A DNA stretch of 64,000 bases from Citrobacter youngae ATCC 29220 (GTDB taxonomy: Bacteria > Pseudomonadota > Gammaproteobacteria > Enterobacterales > Enterobacteriaceae). Every line of letters starts with the position of its first letter. Positions within the stretch are counted from its first letter, which is position 1. The translations under genes were made by a program, and so were the position numbers. Below are positions 29,662 through 40,799 of this stretch, one piece after another. The stretch covers positions 620,305 through 684,304 of the forward strand of contig NZ_GG730299.1 in the NCBI RefSeq assembly GCF_000155975.1, in the 5' to 3' direction. The notes beneath the pieces are model-generated. The model searched no databases. It saw only the letters and a program-made list of their open reading frames with translations, and was not told the origin of the DNA.

Positions 29662-30794
29662 GCGAGGCCTTCGATACGCCGGTGTGGCACAACGGTAAAG
29701 CGCTGCGAAAAGGATATACCACCGGGTCGTGCGCGACGGCGGCTGCAAAAGTGGCGGCGCTGATGGTACTGCGCCAGCACCTGATCCATCAGGTTTCTAT
29801 CGTGACGCCTTCCGGGGTAACGCTCTGTCTTAACGTGGAGTCGCCGCATATCGAAGGGCAGCAGGCGATTGCCGCGATCCGCAAAGACGGCGGCGATGAC
29901 GTGGATGCCACCCACGGCATGCTGATTTTTGCCCGCGTGACGTTAGACGATACTGGCGTGATCGCCTTACAGGGCGGTGAAGGGGTCGGTACGGTAACCC
30001 GCAAAGGGATCGGCCTGCCAGTCGGAAGTTCGGCGATTAACCGCACACCTCGCCAGACCATTGAGTCTGCGGTACGCGAGGCGATTGGTCCGAATCGTGG
30101 GGCGCAGATTGAAATCTTCGCCCCGGAAGGCGAAGAGCGGGCGCAAAAAACCTACAACTCGCGTCTTGGCATTCTGGGCGGCATTTCGATTATCGGCACC
30201 ACGGGGATCGTCACGCCAATGTCGGAGGAGAGCTGGAAACGTTCACTGTCGCTGGAGCTGGAAATTAAACGCGCAGCGGGGCTGGAGCGTGTGGTACTGG
30301 TGCCGGGAAACCACGGCGAACGTTTTGTGCGCGAGCAGATGGGGATCGACACCCAGGTGGTGGTCACCATGAGCAACTTCGTCGGCTACATGATTGAAGA
30401 AGCCGTCCGTCTGGGATTCCGGCAAATTGTGCTGGTGGGACATCCCGGCAAACTTATCAAAATCGCGGCGGGGATCTTCCATACCCACAGCCATATTGCC
30501 GATGCCCGCATGGAAACGCTGGTGGCCCATCTCGCATTGCTTGGCGCCCCGCTGGAACTGCTGACGCTGGTCAGCGACTGCGATACCACCGAAGCGGCGA
30601 TGGAACACATAGAAGCGTACGGCTTTCAGCACATTTATAACCATCTGGCGAAGCGTATCTGTATGCGCGTTCTGCAAACGTTGCGCTTTACCAAAAATCC
30701 CCCGACCTGCGACGCGATCATGTTCTCTTTTGATAATCAGGTGCTTGGGAGCAACCGTCCGGTCGCAGAGATTGCTGAGGAGATGCAATGTTAA
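29658..30794 (+). CDS. cbiD: Cobalt-precorrin-5B C1-methyltransferase CbiD
   Basis: A 378-residue S-adenosylmethionine-dependent enzyme that methylates C-1 during the anaerobic B12 pathway. The opening [20 protein letters not shown] is the hallmark of CbiD and is not shared with the other methyltransferases. It overlaps cbiC by four bases and cbiE by seven. Confidence 0.95.
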   Translation: MSEAFDTPVWHNGKALRKGYTTGSCATAAAKVAALMVLRQHLIHQVSIVTPSGVTLCLNVESPHIEGQQAIAAIRKDGGDDVDATHGMLIFARVTLDDTGVIALQGGEGVGTVTRKGIGLPVGSSAINRTPRQTIESAVREAIGPNRGAQIEIFAPEGEERAQKTYNSRLGILGGISIIGTTGIVTPMSEESWKRSLSLELEIKRAAGLERVVLVPGNHGERFVREQMGIDTQVVVTMSNFVGYMIEEAVRLGFRQIVLVGHPGKLIKIAAGIFHTHSHIADARMETLVAHLALLGAPLELLTLVSDCDTTEAAMEHIEAYGFQHIYNHLAKRICMRVLQTLRFTKNPPTCDAIMFSFDNQVLGSNRPVAEIAEEMQC

Positions 30795-31393
30795 CCGTTG
30801 TGGGGATGGGACCGGCGGGTTTGCATTTGATGACGCCAGCGGCGCGTGACGCGGTGGTATCGGCTGATGTGCTGGTCGGTGGAAAGCGTCATTTGCAGCA
30901 GTTCCCGGACTTTACCGGTGAGCAGTTTGCGCTGGGAGCCAATATTCCTGAACTCCTGAACTGGATTAGCGCGCACCAGCAACAGCGCGTTGTGGTGCTG
31001 GCGTCTGGGGATCCGCTGTTTTACGGCATCGGGACGCGCATGGTGGCGCACTTTGGCATCGGGAAGGTACGCATTATTCCCGGTATTAGCGCGGTGCAGT
31101 ACCTGTGCGCGCAGTCCGGTATTGATATGAACGATATGTGGCTGACCAGTAGCCATGGGCGCAGCGTCTGTTTCGATGAACTGGCCCGCCATCACAAGGT
31201 GGGGATGGTAACCGATGCGCTGTGCGGCCCACGCGAAATCGCGCAGCAGCTAATCACACGAGGCAAGGGGCATCGCTGGATGGTCATCGGCGAAAACCTG
31301 GCGATGGAAAACGAGCGGATCCATTTCCTGCCTGTGAGCGAAATTAACGCCGACTATGACATGAATGCAGTGGTGATCCTTGATGAAAGATGA
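30788..31393 (+). CDS. cbiE: Cobalt-precorrin-7 C5-methyltransferase CbiE
   Basis: A 201-residue tetrapyrrole-methylase-family enzyme. The N-terminal SAM motif reads [13 protein letters not shown], and the second conserved site, [12 protein letters not shown], lies near residue 70. In many bacteria it is fused to CbiT; here cbiE and cbiT are separate genes that overlap by 11 bases. Confidence 0.94.
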   Translation: MLTVVGMGPAGLHLMTPAARDAVVSADVLVGGKRHLQQFPDFTGEQFALGANIPELLNWISAHQQQRVVVLASGDPLFYGIGTRMVAHFGIGKVRIIPGISAVQYLCAQSGIDMNDMWLTSSHGRSVCFDELARHHKVGMVTDALCGPREIAQQLITRGKGHRWMVIGENLAMENERIHFLPVSEINADYDMNAVVILDER

Positions 31394-31952
31394 GCTGTTT
31401 CTGCGTGGAGAGAAGGTGCCGATGACCAAAGAAGCGGTACGCGCACTTGCCCTCTCAAAACTTGAACTACATCGCGCCAGTCACCTGATTGATATTGGTG
31501 CAGGAACCGGCAGCGTGTCGATAGAGGCGGCGCTGCAATATCCGGGACTGCGCGTGACGGCAATCGAACGTAACCCGGCGGCGCTGAGGTTGCTGGATGA
31601 AAATCGCCAGCATTTTGCCTGCGCAAATATCGACATTTTTCCCGGCGTTGCGCCGATGACCATCACGGAAAAAGCCGATGCCATTTTTATGGGCGGTAGC
31701 GGCGGGCATCTGACCGATCTCATTGACTGGTCGATGCGTCAACTGCATCCCGCCGGTCGGCTGGTGATGACGTTTATCCTCCAGGAAAACCTCAATACCG
31801 CGCTGTCGCATCTGGACCATCTTGGCGTACAGGGAGTGGATTGCCTGCAGCTACAGGTTTCCTCGCTTACCACGCTTGGCAGTGGTCATTACTTCAAACC
31901 GAATAACCCCGTATTTGTTATCGCCTGTCAGAAGGAAGGAAACCATGTCTGA
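31383..31952 (+). CDS. cbiT: Cobalt-precorrin-6B C15-methyltransferase (decarboxylating) CbiT
   Basis: A 189-residue Rossmann-fold methyltransferase that methylates C-15 and removes the acetate carboxyl at C-12. The SAM motif [15 protein letters not shown] lies near residue 37. The ATG at 31383 was chosen; a TTG one codon earlier also exists. It partly overlaps cbiE and cbiF. Confidence 0.94.
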   Translation: MKDELFLRGEKVPMTKEAVRALALSKLELHRASHLIDIGAGTGSVSIEAALQYPGLRVTAIERNPAALRLLDENRQHFACANIDIFPGVAPMTITEKADAIFMGGSGGHLTDLIDWSMRQLHPAGRLVMTFILQENLNTALSHLDHLGVQGVDCLQLQVSSLTTLGSGHYFKPNNPVFVIACQKEGNHV

Positions 31953-32718
31953 GATTTTTGATCCCCGTAGCGTGTGGTTTGTTGGCGCAGGTCCTGGCGA
32001 TCGCGAGCTGATTACCCTCAAAGGTTACCGGTTGCTACAGCAGGCGCAGGTGGTTATCTACGCCGGATCGCTGATTAACACCGAACTACTGGAATATTGC
32101 CCCGCTGGCGCTGAATGTCACGACAGCGCTGAACTGCATCTGGAGCAGATCCTCGATCTGATGGAAGCCGGAGTGAAAGCGGGTAAGACCGTGGTGCGTC
32201 TGCAAACTGGCGATGTTTCGCTGTACGGTTCCGTGCGCGAGCAGGGCGAGGAGCTGACCAAGCGCGGGATCGACTGGCAGGTGGTGCCCGGCGTCAGCGC
32301 GTTCCTCGGTGCGGCGGCGGAACTCGGCGTGGAGTACACCGTGCCAGAGGTCTCACAGAGCCTGATCATTACCCGCCTGGAAGGGCGCACGCCGGTTCCG
32401 GAGCGCGAACAGCTGGAGTCGTTTGCCAGCCACCGGACTTCAATGGCGATTTATCTTTCCGTCCAGCGTATTCATCGGGTGGCGGAGCGTCTGATTGACG
32501 GCGGTTATCCGGCAACCACGCCGGTCGCGGTGATCTACAAGGCGACCTGGCCGGAAAGCCAGACCGTGCGCGGTACGCTGGCGGATATTGGCGACAAGGT
32601 GCGCGAGGCGGGCATCCGCAAAACGGCCCTGATTCTGGTCGGTGATTTCCTGGGCTCGGAGTATCACTACTCCAAACTCTATGCGGCGGACTTTAGTCAT
32701 GAATACCGTAAAGCCTGA
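31945..32718 (+). CDS. cbiF: Cobalt-precorrin-4 C11-methyltransferase CbiF
   Basis: A 257-residue tetrapyrrole methylase that adds the C-11 methyl group. The motifs [16 protein letters not shown] (near residue 10) and [12 protein letters not shown] (near residue 88) are typical of the family. The ATG at 31945 was chosen over an upstream in-frame ATG at 31822 because AAGGAAGG precedes it and the length is right. It overlaps cbiT by eight bases. Confidence 0.95.
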   Translation: MSEIFDPRSVWFVGAGPGDRELITLKGYRLLQQAQVVIYAGSLINTELLEYCPAGAECHDSAELHLEQILDLMEAGVKAGKTVVRLQTGDVSLYGSVREQGEELTKRGIDWQVVPGVSAFLGAAAELGVEYTVPEVSQSLIITRLEGRTPVPEREQLESFASHRTSMAIYLSVQRIHRVAERLIDGGYPATTPVAVIYKATWPESQTVRGTLADIGDKVREAGIRKTALILVGDFLGSEYHYSKLYAADFSHEYRKA

Positions 32719-33754
32719 GTCAATTGCGCTTTTTTGCCTGACGCCAGGCGGCGTTGCGCTGGCGAAACGTCTGGCGGCTATGTTGCCGGTCACCTGTTTT
32801 ACCAGTGAAAAGCTGCTGGAGGAGGGGTTTATTCCCTTTGAAAACGGCTTTGCCAATACCGCCCGTGATGCGTTTATGAATTACTCGGCGCTGATTTTTA
32901 TCGGGGCGACGGGGATCGCGGTTCGCGTGCTGGCTCCGCTGGTGAACGATAAATTTTGCGATCCGGCGGTGGTGGTCATTGATGAGCGTGCCCAGCATGT
33001 CATCAGCCTGCTCTCCGGTCACGCGGGGGGCGCGAATGCGCTGGCGCGTTATCTGGCGGGCATGCTGGGGGCCGACCCGGTAATCACCACGGCGACGGAT
33101 GTCAACGATATGGCGGCTCTGGATACGCTAGCATTCCAGTTGAATGCCCGGATGAGTGATTTCCGTTCGGCGGTGAAGATCGTTAATCAGATGCTGGTCA
33201 GCAACAAGCGGGTTGGCCTGTGGTGGGATAACGAACTGACGCAGGATGTCAGCCATTGCGACCGGCGCGGTTTTATCACGGTAACCGATCTCAATCAGCT
33301 TCCCGAACTGGATGCGCTGGTGTGTATCACCTTACGCACCAATTTACCCGATCTGCCTGTTCCGCACTGGAAGCTGGTGCCGCAGCGGGTGGTGGCCGGA
33401 ATAGGCTGTCGCCGCGACACGCCGTTCCCGCTGCTGGCTGCGCTGCTTGCCCGCCAACTTGAAGCCCAGCAGCTCGATCCGTTGGCGTTAAAAGCCATTG
33501 GCAGTATCACGCTGAAAAAAGATGAGCAGGGACTCATCCAGTTGGCCTCGTGCTGCCGTGTGCCTTTCGAAACCTTTACCGCTGACGCGCTGCGTGAGCA
33601 CGAACACCGTTTTCCGGCCTCATCGTTTGTTCGTAAAACGGTGGGGACAGGAAGCGTTTCTGGTCCTGCAGCCTGGCTGCTGAGCCACGGACAACTGTTA
33701 GGTGAGACCCTGCGCGAACAGGGCGTCACTATCACTTTGGGAGTTTCACACTGA
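32699..33754 (+). CDS. cbiG: Cobalt-precorrin-5A hydrolase CbiG
   Basis: A 351-residue enzyme that opens the delta-lactone ring of cobalt-precorrin-5A and releases acetaldehyde, the step that sets the anaerobic route apart. The segments [15 protein letters not shown] and [15 protein letters not shown] (N-terminal domain) and GIGCRRDTP (C-terminal domain) are family hallmarks. The ATG at 32699 lies inside the end of cbiF (20-base overlap). Confidence 0.94.
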   Translation: MNTVKPESIALFCLTPGGVALAKRLAAMLPVTCFTSEKLLEEGFIPFENGFANTARDAFMNYSALIFIGATGIAVRVLAPLVNDKFCDPAVVVIDERAQHVISLLSGHAGGANALARYLAGMLGADPVITTATDVNDMAALDTLAFQLNARMSDFRSAVKIVNQMLVSNKRVGLWWDNELTQDVSHCDRRGFITVTDLNQLPELDALVCITLRTNLPDLPVPHWKLVPQRVVAGIGCRRDTPFPLLAALLARQLEAQQLDPLALKAIGSITLKKDEQGLIQLASCCRVPFETFTADALREHEHRFPASSFVRKTVGTGSVSGPAAWLLSHGQLLGETLREQGVTITLGVSH

Positions 33755-34479
33755 TGTTAACCGTAATTGGAATTGGTCCTGGCTCGCAGGCAATGATGAC
33801 CATGGAAGCCGTTGAAGCTTTGCAGGCAGCGGAAATCATCGTTGGCTATAAAACCTACACCCATCTGGTAAAGGCTTTCACAGGCGATAAGCAGGTGATC
33901 AAAACCGGAATGTGCAAAGAGATTGAACGCTGTCATGCGGCGATCGAACTGGCGCAGGCGGGTCACAACGTGGCGCTGATCAGCAGCGGTGACGCGGGGA
34001 TTTACGGTATGGCCGGGCTGGTGCTGGAGCTGGTCAGTAAGCAAAAGCTGGACGTTGAGGTCAGACTTATCCCTGGCATGACCGCCAGCATTGCCGCCGC
34101 CTCCTTGCTGGGCGCGCCGCTGATGCACGACTTCTGCCACATTAGCTTAAGCGACCTGTTAACGCCGTGGCCGGTTATCGAAAAACGCATTGTTGCCGCT
34201 GGCGAAGCAGACTTTGTTATCTGTTTCTATAACCCGCGCAGCCGGGGGCGCGAAGGGCATCTGGCGCGTGCATTTGAGCTGCTTTCAGCCAGCAAGAGCG
34301 CGCAAACGCCGGTGGGTATTGTGAAATCAGCCGGACGTAAAAAGCAGGAAAAATGGCTGACCACCCTGGGTGAAATGGACTTTGAACCGGTTGATATGAC
34401 CAGTCTGGTGATCGTTGGCAACAAAACAACCTATGTGCAGGACGGCCTGATGATTACGCCACGAGGTTATGTGCTGTGA
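33754..34479 (+). CDS. cbiH: Cobalt-precorrin-3 C17-methyltransferase CbiH
   Basis: A 241-residue tetrapyrrole methylase that methylates C-17 and helps contract the ring. The opening LTVIGIGPGSQAMMT and the motif LISSGDAGIYGMAG are typical, and the segment CFYNPRSRGR is conserved in CbiH/CobJ. The ATG overlaps the cbiG stop by one base. Confidence 0.95.
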   Translation: MLTVIGIGPGSQAMMTMEAVEALQAAEIIVGYKTYTHLVKAFTGDKQVIKTGMCKEIERCHAAIELAQAGHNVALISSGDAGIYGMAGLVLELVSKQKLDVEVRLIPGMTASIAAASLLGAPLMHDFCHISLSDLLTPWPVIEKRIVAAGEADFVICFYNPRSRGREGHLARAFELLSASKSAQTPVGIVKSAGRKKQEKWLTTLGEMDFEPVDMTSLVIVGNKTTYVQDGLMITPRGYVL

Positions 34480-35261
34480 ATTACGGTGATGTGTTGGTCA
34501 TGGGCGGTACCAGCGATGCGCGCATGCTGTGCCAGCAACTGGACGCGGCAAACGTGGCCTACACCCTGTCAGTGGCGACCCCAACGGGGAAGCAGCTGGC
34601 GGGAGACATCAAAGGTCAGGTGCGCTGCGGGCGTCTGGAGCGCGAACAAATGATTGCCTGGCTGCAGGAAAACCGGACGCGCTGGGTGATCGACGCCTCT
34701 CATCCGTATGCCGAGGTGGTAAGCCGCAACATCATGAGCGCCTGCGCAGCGGCGGGCGTGTTGTTGAGCCGCTACCAGCGTCCTGAGCAGTTGAGTGGTT
34801 TAACCCACCCGCATCTGCATACCGTGCAGAGTATTCAGCAGGCCTGCGAGGTTGCGCGACGCTTCGGTAAACGCGTGTTGCTTACCACCGGCAGTAAAGA
34901 TTTAGCCATCTGGCGTGAAGGATTAGCGGAAAAAACGCTGCTGGCGCGCGTCCTGCCTGTTCCCGATGTTATCCAGCAGTGCGCGGATCTCGGCTTTGGC
35001 GTCGGTGAAATCTTTGCGTTGTGCGGGCCGTTTAGCGCCGAGTTCAACGCCGCGTTTTACCGCCAGTGTCAGGCTGATGTGGTGATTACCAAAGCATCCG
35101 GCGCGGAAGGTGGCTATCAGGAAAAAGTTCAACCCTGTCTGGATGCCGGGATCCCCTGCATCGTGATTACACGTCCGGCACCGTTGGTGACGGGAGAAGA
35201 GTTACTGGAAAGTCAGGCCGCATTTGGGGCGCGTTTAACGCGCTGGCTGGCCGCTGCTTAA
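34476..35261 (+). CDS. cbiJ: Cobalt-precorrin-6A reductase CbiJ
   Basis: A 261-residue NAD(P)H-dependent reductase of the CobK/CbiJ family that reduces the C18-C19 double bond. The N-terminal glycine-rich motif VMGGTSDARML and the segment VIDASHPYAEVVS (near residue 70) are family hallmarks. It overlaps cbiH by four bases. Confidence 0.94.
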   Translation: MNYGDVLVMGGTSDARMLCQQLDAANVAYTLSVATPTGKQLAGDIKGQVRCGRLEREQMIAWLQENRTRWVIDASHPYAEVVSRNIMSACAAAGVLLSRYQRPEQLSGLTHPHLHTVQSIQQACEVARRFGKRVLLTTGSKDLAIWREGLAEKTLLARVLPVPDVIQQCADLGFGVGEIFALCGPFSAEFNAAFYRQCQADVVITKASGAEGGYQEKVQPCLDAGIPCIVITRPAPLVTGEELLESQAAFGARLTRWLAAA

Positions 35262-35271
35262 GGAGTTTGAG

Positions 35272-36066
35272 ATGAAAAAGGCGCTTCTGGTGGTCAGCTT
35301 TGGCACCAGCTATCACGACACCTGTGAAAAGAATATTGTGGCCTGTGAGCGCGATCTCGCAGCCAGTTGCCCGGATCGCGACCTGTTTCGGGCGTTTACC
35401 TCCGGGATGATTATCCGCAAGCTCAAGCAGCGCGACGGTATTGATATCGACACGCCGCTGCAGGCGCTGCAAAAGCTGGCGGAGCAGGGATATCAGGATG
35501 TGGCTATTCAGTCGCTGCACATCATCAACGGCGATGAATACGAAAAAATTGTTCGCGAAGTGCAAAGTATGCGTCCGCTGTTTTCTCGCCTGACGCTCGG
35601 CGTACCGCTGCTGAGCAGCCATGAAGATTACGCCCAACTGATGCAGGCGCTGCAACAGCAGATGCCAGCGCTTGGCGAAAATGAAAAAGTGGTGTTTATG
35701 GGGCACGGCGCCAGCCATCATGCCTTTGCGGCTTATGCCTGTCTCGACCACATGATGACGGCGCAGCGTTTCCCGGCGCGGGTCGGGGCGGTGGAGAGTT
35801 ATCCGGAAGTGGATGTACTGATTGAAAGTTTAGCGCAGGAGGGGGTGACGGCGGTGCATCTGATGCCGCTGATGTTAGTTGCTGGCGATCATGCCATCAA
35901 TGATATGGCCTCCGACGAAGACGATTCGTGGAAGACATTGTTCAACGCCGCGGGTATACCGGCTACGCCGTGGCTTAGCGGCCTGGGTGAGAACCCGGCA
36001 GTTCGCGCCATGTTTGTGGCACATCTACAGCAGGCGCTGAATGTGACGCTGGAGGAAGCGGCATGA
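35272..36066 (+). CDS. cbiK: Sirohydrochlorin cobaltochelatase CbiK
   Basis: A 264-residue type II chelatase that inserts cobalt into sirohydrochlorin, the entry to the anaerobic B12 branch. The metal-binding histidines are visible in FMGHGASHHAF (near residue 145) and in LVAGDHAINDM (near residue 207). AAGGAG precedes the start. The presence of cbiK and not cobNST marks the early-cobalt pathway. Confidence 0.95.
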   Translation: MKKALLVVSFGTSYHDTCEKNIVACERDLAASCPDRDLFRAFTSGMIIRKLKQRDGIDIDTPLQALQKLAEQGYQDVAIQSLHIINGDEYEKIVREVQSMRPLFSRLTLGVPLLSSHEDYAQLMQALQQQMPALGENEKVVFMGHGASHHAFAAYACLDHMMTAQRFPARVGAVESYPEVDVLIESLAQEGVTAVHLMPLMLVAGDHAINDMASDEDDSWKTLFNAAGIPATPWLSGLGENPAVRAMFVAHLQQALNVTLEEAA

Positions 36067-36776
36067 ACGGAAAACTGTACGCGTTAAGCACCGGCCCAGG
36101 CGCTGCCGATCTCATCACCGTGCGGGCCGCGCGCACGCTGGGTAATCTCGATATTCTCTATGCGCCTGCCGGACGGAAAGGCGGCGACAGCCTGGCGCTG
36201 TCGATCGTGCGTGAGTATATCGGCGAGCAGACCGAAGTCCGCTGCTGCCATTTTCCTATGAGTGCCGACAGCGCTGAAAAAGAGGCGGTGTGGGATGAGG
36301 TCGCTGCCGCGCTGGTTCAGGAAGTGGAGGCCGGTAAACAGGTTGGCTTTATCACGCTCGGCGACGCCATGCTGTTCAGTACCTGGGTCTTTTTACTCCA
36401 GCGTATTGGCAACCCTGACTGGTTAGAAATTGTTCCGGGTGTGACCTCTTTCGCCGCCATTGCCGCACGTTCAAAAACGCCGCTCGCCATGGAGCAGCAG
36501 TCGCTGGCGGTGGTCTCCTGCACCGCGCCGGAAGCCGAAATCCAGCAGGCGTTAAAGCAGCATGACAGCCTGGTGCTGATGAAAGTGTACGGTCGTTTTG
36601 CGCGCATTAAAGCCCTGTTGCAACAAGAAGGTTTACTGGACTGCGCGTTAATGATGTCTGAAGCCACATTGCCGGGTGAGCAGTGCTGGCGTCATCTCAA
36701 CGAAGTCAGCGACGACCAGCCGCTGCCTTATTTCTCGACCATTCTGATCAATAAACAGTGGGAGTATGCACAATGA
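36063..36776 (+). CDS. cbiL: Cobalt-precorrin-2 C20-methyltransferase CbiL
   Basis: A 237-residue tetrapyrrole methylase. The N-terminal motif ALSTGPGAADLITVRAA and the second motif ITLGDAMLFSTW are visible, and VPGVTSFAAIAA is conserved in the CobI/CbiL group. It overlaps cbiK and cbiM by four bases each. Confidence 0.95.
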   Translation: MNGKLYALSTGPGAADLITVRAARTLGNLDILYAPAGRKGGDSLALSIVREYIGEQTEVRCCHFPMSADSAEKEAVWDEVAAALVQEVEAGKQVGFITLGDAMLFSTWVFLLQRIGNPDWLEIVPGVTSFAAIAARSKTPLAMEQQSLAVVSCTAPEAEIQQALKQHDSLVLMKVYGRFARIKALLQQEGLLDCALMMSEATLPGEQCWRHLNEVSDDQPLPYFSTILINKQWEYAQ

Positions 36777-37510
36777 AGCTTGAACAACAGCTTAAACAGC
36801 TGTCTTTCAGCGGGTTGGCTGCGGCGCTATTACTGATAATTGTCCCTGAAAAAGCGTTCGCCATGCACATTATGGAAGGCTTCTTGCCGCCAATGTGGGC
36901 GCTGGCCTGGTGGCTGCTGTTTTTACCCTGTCTGTGGTACGGACTGGTGCGCCTGCGTCAAATCGTGCAGGAAGACAGCCACCAGAAAGTGTTACTGGCC
37001 CTGTGCGGCGCGTTTATTTTTGTGCTGTCGGCGCTGAAAATTCCTTCCGTTACCGGAAGCTGCTCGCATCCGACCGGCGTCGGCCTGGCTGTTATCCTGT
37101 TCGGACCGGGGGTAGTGGCCATCCTTGGGGCAATCGTTCTGCTGTTCCAGGCTCTGCTGCTGGCGCACGGTGGTTTGACGACGCTTGGCGCTAACGGCAT
37201 GTCGATGGCGGTGATTGGTCCTGTCGTGGGCTACATGGTGTGGAAAATGGCCTGCCGTGCGGGGTTGCGTCGTGATGTTTGCGTTTTCCTGTGCGCGATG
37301 CTGGCGGATCTTGTCACCTATTTCGTGACCTCTGTGCAACTGGGCGTTGCGTTCCCGGATCCGTCCGCAGGCGCAATGGGGTCGATTGTAAAATTCATGG
37401 GCATTTTCTGCCTGACGCAGATCCCCATCGCGATTGCGGAAGGTCTGCTGACCGTAATGATTTATGACCAGCTAACCAAACGCCAGTTGATAACCGCACA
37501 AGGACATTAA
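36773..37510 (+). CDS. cbiM: Cobalt ECF transporter substrate-specificity subunit CbiM
   Basis: A 245-residue multi-spanning membrane protein that binds Co2+ for uptake. After an N-terminal signal-like span comes MHIMEGFLP near residue 31, where the new N-terminal Met-His-Ile-Met forms the metal site in CbiM proteins. About six further spans follow. The ATG at 36773 overlaps the cbiL stop (ATGA). Confidence 0.95.
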   Translation: MKLEQQLKQLSFSGLAAALLLIIVPEKAFAMHIMEGFLPPMWALAWWLLFLPCLWYGLVRLRQIVQEDSHQKVLLALCGAFIFVLSALKIPSVTGSCSHPTGVGLAVILFGPGVVAILGAIVLLFQALLLAHGGLTTLGANGMSMAVIGPVVGYMVWKMACRAGLRRDVCVFLCAMLADLVTYFVTSVQLGVAFPDPSAGAMGSIVKFMGIFCLTQIPIAIAEGLLTVMIYDQLTKRQLITAQGH

Positions 37511-37512
37511 CG

Positions 37513-37794
37513 ATGAAAAAGACGCTGATTTTGTTAGGCATGGTCGTGGCGCTGGTGATCCTGCCGTTCTTTATCAACCACGGTGGCGAATACGGCGGTT
37601 CAGACGGTGAGGCCGAGAGCCAGATCCAGGCTATCGCCCCGCATTATGAGCCGTGGTTCCAGCCGTTGTATGAACCGGCAAGCGGTGAGATTGAAAGCCT
37701 GCTGTTTACGCTCCAGGGATCGCTGGGCGCTGCCGTGATTTTCTACATTCTGGGCTATACCAAGGGCAGGCAGCGCCGTGATGACCGGGCTTGA
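37513..37794 (+). CDS. cbiN: Cobalt transporter accessory subunit CbiN
   Basis: A 93-residue membrane protein with two hydrophobic spans (about residues 4-22 and 66-85) joined by a periplasmic loop rich in Gly, Glu and Pro. It supports metal loading of CbiM. It starts two bases after cbiM and overlaps cbiQ. Confidence 0.93.
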   Translation: MKKTLILLGMVVALVILPFFINHGGEYGGSDGEAESQIQAIAPHYEPWFQPLYEPASGEIESLLFTLQGSLGAAVIFYILGYTKGRQRRDDRA

Positions 37795-38458
37795 CAGGCT
37801 GAGCTATCAAAGCCGTTGGTTTCATGTTTCACCGGTGCGGAAATTTGTGCTCTGGCTGGTGATGATGCTGCTGGCGTTTACTCTGCCCCCGTTGGGGCAG
37901 GGTATCGAGCTGTTACTGATTGCCGCGCTGAGCTGCTGGCTGCTGCGTATTTCCTTCAGGCGCTGGTGCCGCTGGATGGCATTGCCGTTTGGTTTTCTGA
38001 CGGTTGGCGTGGTGACCATTGTGTTTAGTTTTAGCCGCGATCCGCAAACCCTGCTGGCCAGCATCCCCGTAGGAAGCTATTGGTTAGGCGTGAGCGCGCC
38101 AGGTCTGGTCACCGCTAATGAAACCTTCTGGCGCAGCCTGGCCGCGCTGGCGGCAACCTTCTGGCTGGTACTGAATCTGCCGTTTCCGCAATTGATTATT
38201 TTGCTCAAACGCGCGCACGTTCCCCGCCTGCTGACAGAACAGATTTTGCTGACCTGGCGGTTTATTTTTATCCTGTTAGACGAGGCGCTAGCTATTCATC
38301 GGGCGCAAACGCTGCGTTTTGGTTATCGTAGCTTGCCGCTGGGCTATCGTTCGCTGGCGATGCTGGTGGGATTGCTGTTTACCCGCGTGCTGATCCGCTA
38401 CCAGCAAATGACCACCACACTGGATATCAAACTGTATCAGGGTGATTTTCACCTGTAA
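37781..38458 (+). CDS. cbiQ: Cobalt ECF transporter transmembrane subunit CbiQ
   Basis: A 225-residue energy-coupling membrane protein with four to five hydrophobic spans. Its cytoplasmic coupling helices near residues 165-195 (EALAIHRAQTLRFGYRSL) contact the ATPase CbiO. The ATG at 37781 was chosen over a GTG one codon earlier. It overlaps cbiN by 14 bases. Confidence 0.94.
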   Translation: MTGLDRLSYQSRWFHVSPVRKFVLWLVMMLLAFTLPPLGQGIELLLIAALSCWLLRISFRRWCRWMALPFGFLTVGVVTIVFSFSRDPQTLLASIPVGSYWLGVSAPGLVTANETFWRSLAALAATFWLVLNLPFPQLIILLKRAHVPRLLTEQILLTWRFIFILLDEALAIHRAQTLRFGYRSLPLGYRSLAMLVGLLFTRVLIRYQQMTTTLDIKLYQGDFHL

Positions 38459-38466
38459 GGAAAAGT

Positions 38467-39282
38467 ATGCTTGCCACTTCAGCGCTTTGGTTTCGCTATC
38501 AGGATGACCCGATCCTCAAAGGGCTAACGCTGGACTTTTCTACGCATGCCGTCACCGGGCTGGTAGGGGCCAATGGCTGCGGGAAGTCCACGCTGTTTAT
38601 GAACCTGAGCGGTTTGCTGCGCCCGCAGCAAGGCGCGGTAATGTGGCAAGGAAAACCGCTGGATTACAGCAAGCGCGGGCTGCTGGCGCTACGTCAACAG
38701 GTGGCAACGGTATTTCAGGATCCCGACCAGCAGATCTTTTACACCGATATCGACAGCGATATCGCCTTCAGCCTGCGCAATCTTGGCGTGGATGAAGCTG
38801 AAATCGCCCGTCGGGTGGAGGATGCCCTTACGCTGGTTGATGCCCGGCATTTTCGCCATCAGCCGATTCAGTGTTTAAGCCACGGGCAAAAAAAACGCGT
38901 GGCGATTGCCGGAGCGTTGGTGTTGCAGGCGCAGTATCTGCTGCTGGATGAACCCACTGCGGGCCTTGATCCATCCGGGCGTACGCAGATGATTGAGATA
39001 ATCAAGCGCATTGTGGCGCAGGGAAATCACGTGGTGATCTCCAGCCATGATATTGACCTCATCTATGAAGTTAGCGACGCGGTGTTCGTTTTACGCCGGG
39101 GTGAAGTGCTGACGCATGGCACACCGGGTGAGGTTTTCGCCCGGACGGATCTTATTGAACAAGCTGGATTAACGCAGCCCTGGCTGGTGAAGCTGCATAC
39201 AGAGCTGGGCTTGCCGCTGTGTAAAACAGAGGCTGAATTTTTTAGTTGTATGCGAGAGAACGCACTAAAGGAGGCGTCATGA
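38467..39282 (+). CDS. cbiO: Cobalt ECF transporter ATPase CbiO
   Basis: A 271-residue ABC ATPase that powers cobalt uptake with CbiM, CbiN and CbiQ. Walker [10 protein letters not shown] lies near residue 34, the signature is LSHGQKK near residue 138, Walker [13 protein letters not shown] is near 158, and the H-loop is VVISSHD near 190. The signature LSHGQ is the form usual for ECF ATPases. Confidence 0.95.
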   Translation: MLATSALWFRYQDDPILKGLTLDFSTHAVTGLVGANGCGKSTLFMNLSGLLRPQQGAVMWQGKPLDYSKRGLLALRQQVATVFQDPDQQIFYTDIDSDIAFSLRNLGVDEAEIARRVEDALTLVDARHFRHQPIQCLSHGQKKRVAIAGALVLQAQYLLLDEPTAGLDPSGRTQMIEIIKRIVAQGNHVVISSHDIDLIYEVSDAVFVLRRGEVLTHGTPGEVFARTDLIEQAGLTQPWLVKLHTELGLPLCKTEAEFFSCMRENALKEAS

Positions 39283-40799
39283 CGCAGGCAATAATGTTGC
39301 AAGGAACGGCATCTGATGTAGGTAAAAGCGTGTTGGTCGCCGGGCTGTGTCGCATTTTTTATCAGGATGGACTGCGTACCGCGCCGTTCAAATCGCAGAA
39401 TATGGCGCTGAATTCCGGCATTACGCCAGAGGGCAAAGAGATGGGCCGGGCGCAAATTTTTCAGGCTGAAGCCGCCGGTATTACGCCGGACGTGCGTATG
39501 AATCCGGTGCTGCTTAAACCGACCAGCGATCGTAAAGCACAGGTTGTGCTGATGGGCAAAGTGGCGACCGATATGGATGCGGTGAGTTATCACGAGTATA
39601 AGCCGCGCCTGCGGGAGCAGATCCTGTCAGTGTATAACAGTCTGGCGCAGGAGTTCGATGTGCTGGTGCTGGAAGGCGCGGGCAGCCCCGCTGAGATTAA
39701 CCTGCGCGATCGCGATATCGTCAATATGGGGATGGCTGAGATGGCGCAATGTCCGGTCGTTCTGGTGGCGGATATCGATCGTGGCGGCGTGTTTGCCTCT
39801 ATTTACGGTACGCTGGCGCTGCTGCATGATCATGAACGCGCCCGGGTAAAAGGGGTGATCATCAATAAGTTTCGCGGTGACGTGGCGCTGTTGTACTCCG
39901 GTATCGAGCAAATTGAAGCGCTGACCGGCGTTCCGGTACTGGGCGTCATGCCATGGCTGGACGTTGATCTGGAAGATGAAGACGGCGTTGCGCTGCAAAG
40001 GGGTAAGTATTTGCGCACTGACAAACGCGACATCGACATCGCCGTTGTTCAACTCCCGCATATCTCTAATTTTACTGATTTCAATGCGCTCGCCGCACAG
40101 CCCGATGTGCGCGTGCGCTATGTCCGTCAGCCTGAAGATCTGGCGGGCGCCGATCTGGTGATTTTGCCGGGCAGCAAAAATACGCTGGGCGATCTGGTCT
40201 GGCTGCGTGAGAGCGGTATGGCGCATGGTGTTGTGCAATTGCAGCGTAATAACGTGCCGGTGGTGGGGATTTGCGGTGGCTATCAAATGCTCGGCGATAC
40301 CATTATTGATGAGGTGGAGTCAGGGCTCGGTACGCTGCCGGGTCTGGGGTTGCTCAATACGGTGACCCATTTTGCCCAGCATAAAACCACCACCCTGGTG
40401 GAGGGACAAATGTCTTCCTCGCTGCCTGACTGGCTGGCGGGCGCGGCAGGGTTATCCGTTCGCGGTTACGAAATTCATATGGGCGAAACGGAATTCACTG
40501 CGCAATGCCAGTCGGTGATGACGCTGCGCAAAGACGGCGGCAACGTGGCTGACGGCGCGGTAACGCCGGATGGCCTGGCGTTCGGCACCTATCTTCACGG
40601 TCTGTTCGACAGCGATGAATTCACCCGTGCGCTGGTCAATGGCCTGCGTGTGCGTAAAGGTTTAGCGCCGCTGGATCCCACCTTCCATTACGCGCAATAT
40701 AAATCGCAGCAGTTTGATCTGCTGGCGGATGCGATGCGGCAACACATCGATATTGAGAAGATTTATACCATCATGCAGCAACACCGGGAGCCGGTATGA
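39279..40799 (+). CDS. cbiP: Adenosylcobyric acid synthase CbiP
   Basis: A 506-residue glutamine-dependent enzyme that amidates side chains b, d, e and g. The N-terminal ATP motif reads [12 protein letters not shown], and the glutaminase domain carries [10 protein letters not shown] near residue 330. The ATG at 39279 was chosen over one at 39246 because it overlaps the cbiO stop by four bases and gives the family length. Confidence 0.95.
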   Translation: MTQAIMLQGTASDVGKSVLVAGLCRIFYQDGLRTAPFKSQNMALNSGITPEGKEMGRAQIFQAEAAGITPDVRMNPVLLKPTSDRKAQVVLMGKVATDMDAVSYHEYKPRLREQILSVYNSLAQEFDVLVLEGAGSPAEINLRDRDIVNMGMAEMAQCPVVLVADIDRGGVFASIYGTLALLHDHERARVKGVIINKFRGDVALLYSGIEQIEALTGVPVLGVMPWLDVDLEDEDGVALQRGKYLRTDKRDIDIAVVQLPHISNFTDFNALAAQPDVRVRYVRQPEDLAGADLVILPGSKNTLGDLVWLRESGMAHGVVQLQRNNVPVVGICGGYQMLGDTIIDEVESGLGTLPGLGLLNTVTHFAQHKTTTLVEGQMSSSLPDWLAGAAGLSVRGYEIHMGETEFTAQCQSVMTLRKDGGNVADGAVTPDGLAFGTYLHGLFDSDEFTRALVNGLRVRKGLAPLDPTFHYAQYKSQQFDLLADAMRQHIDIEKIYTIMQQHREPV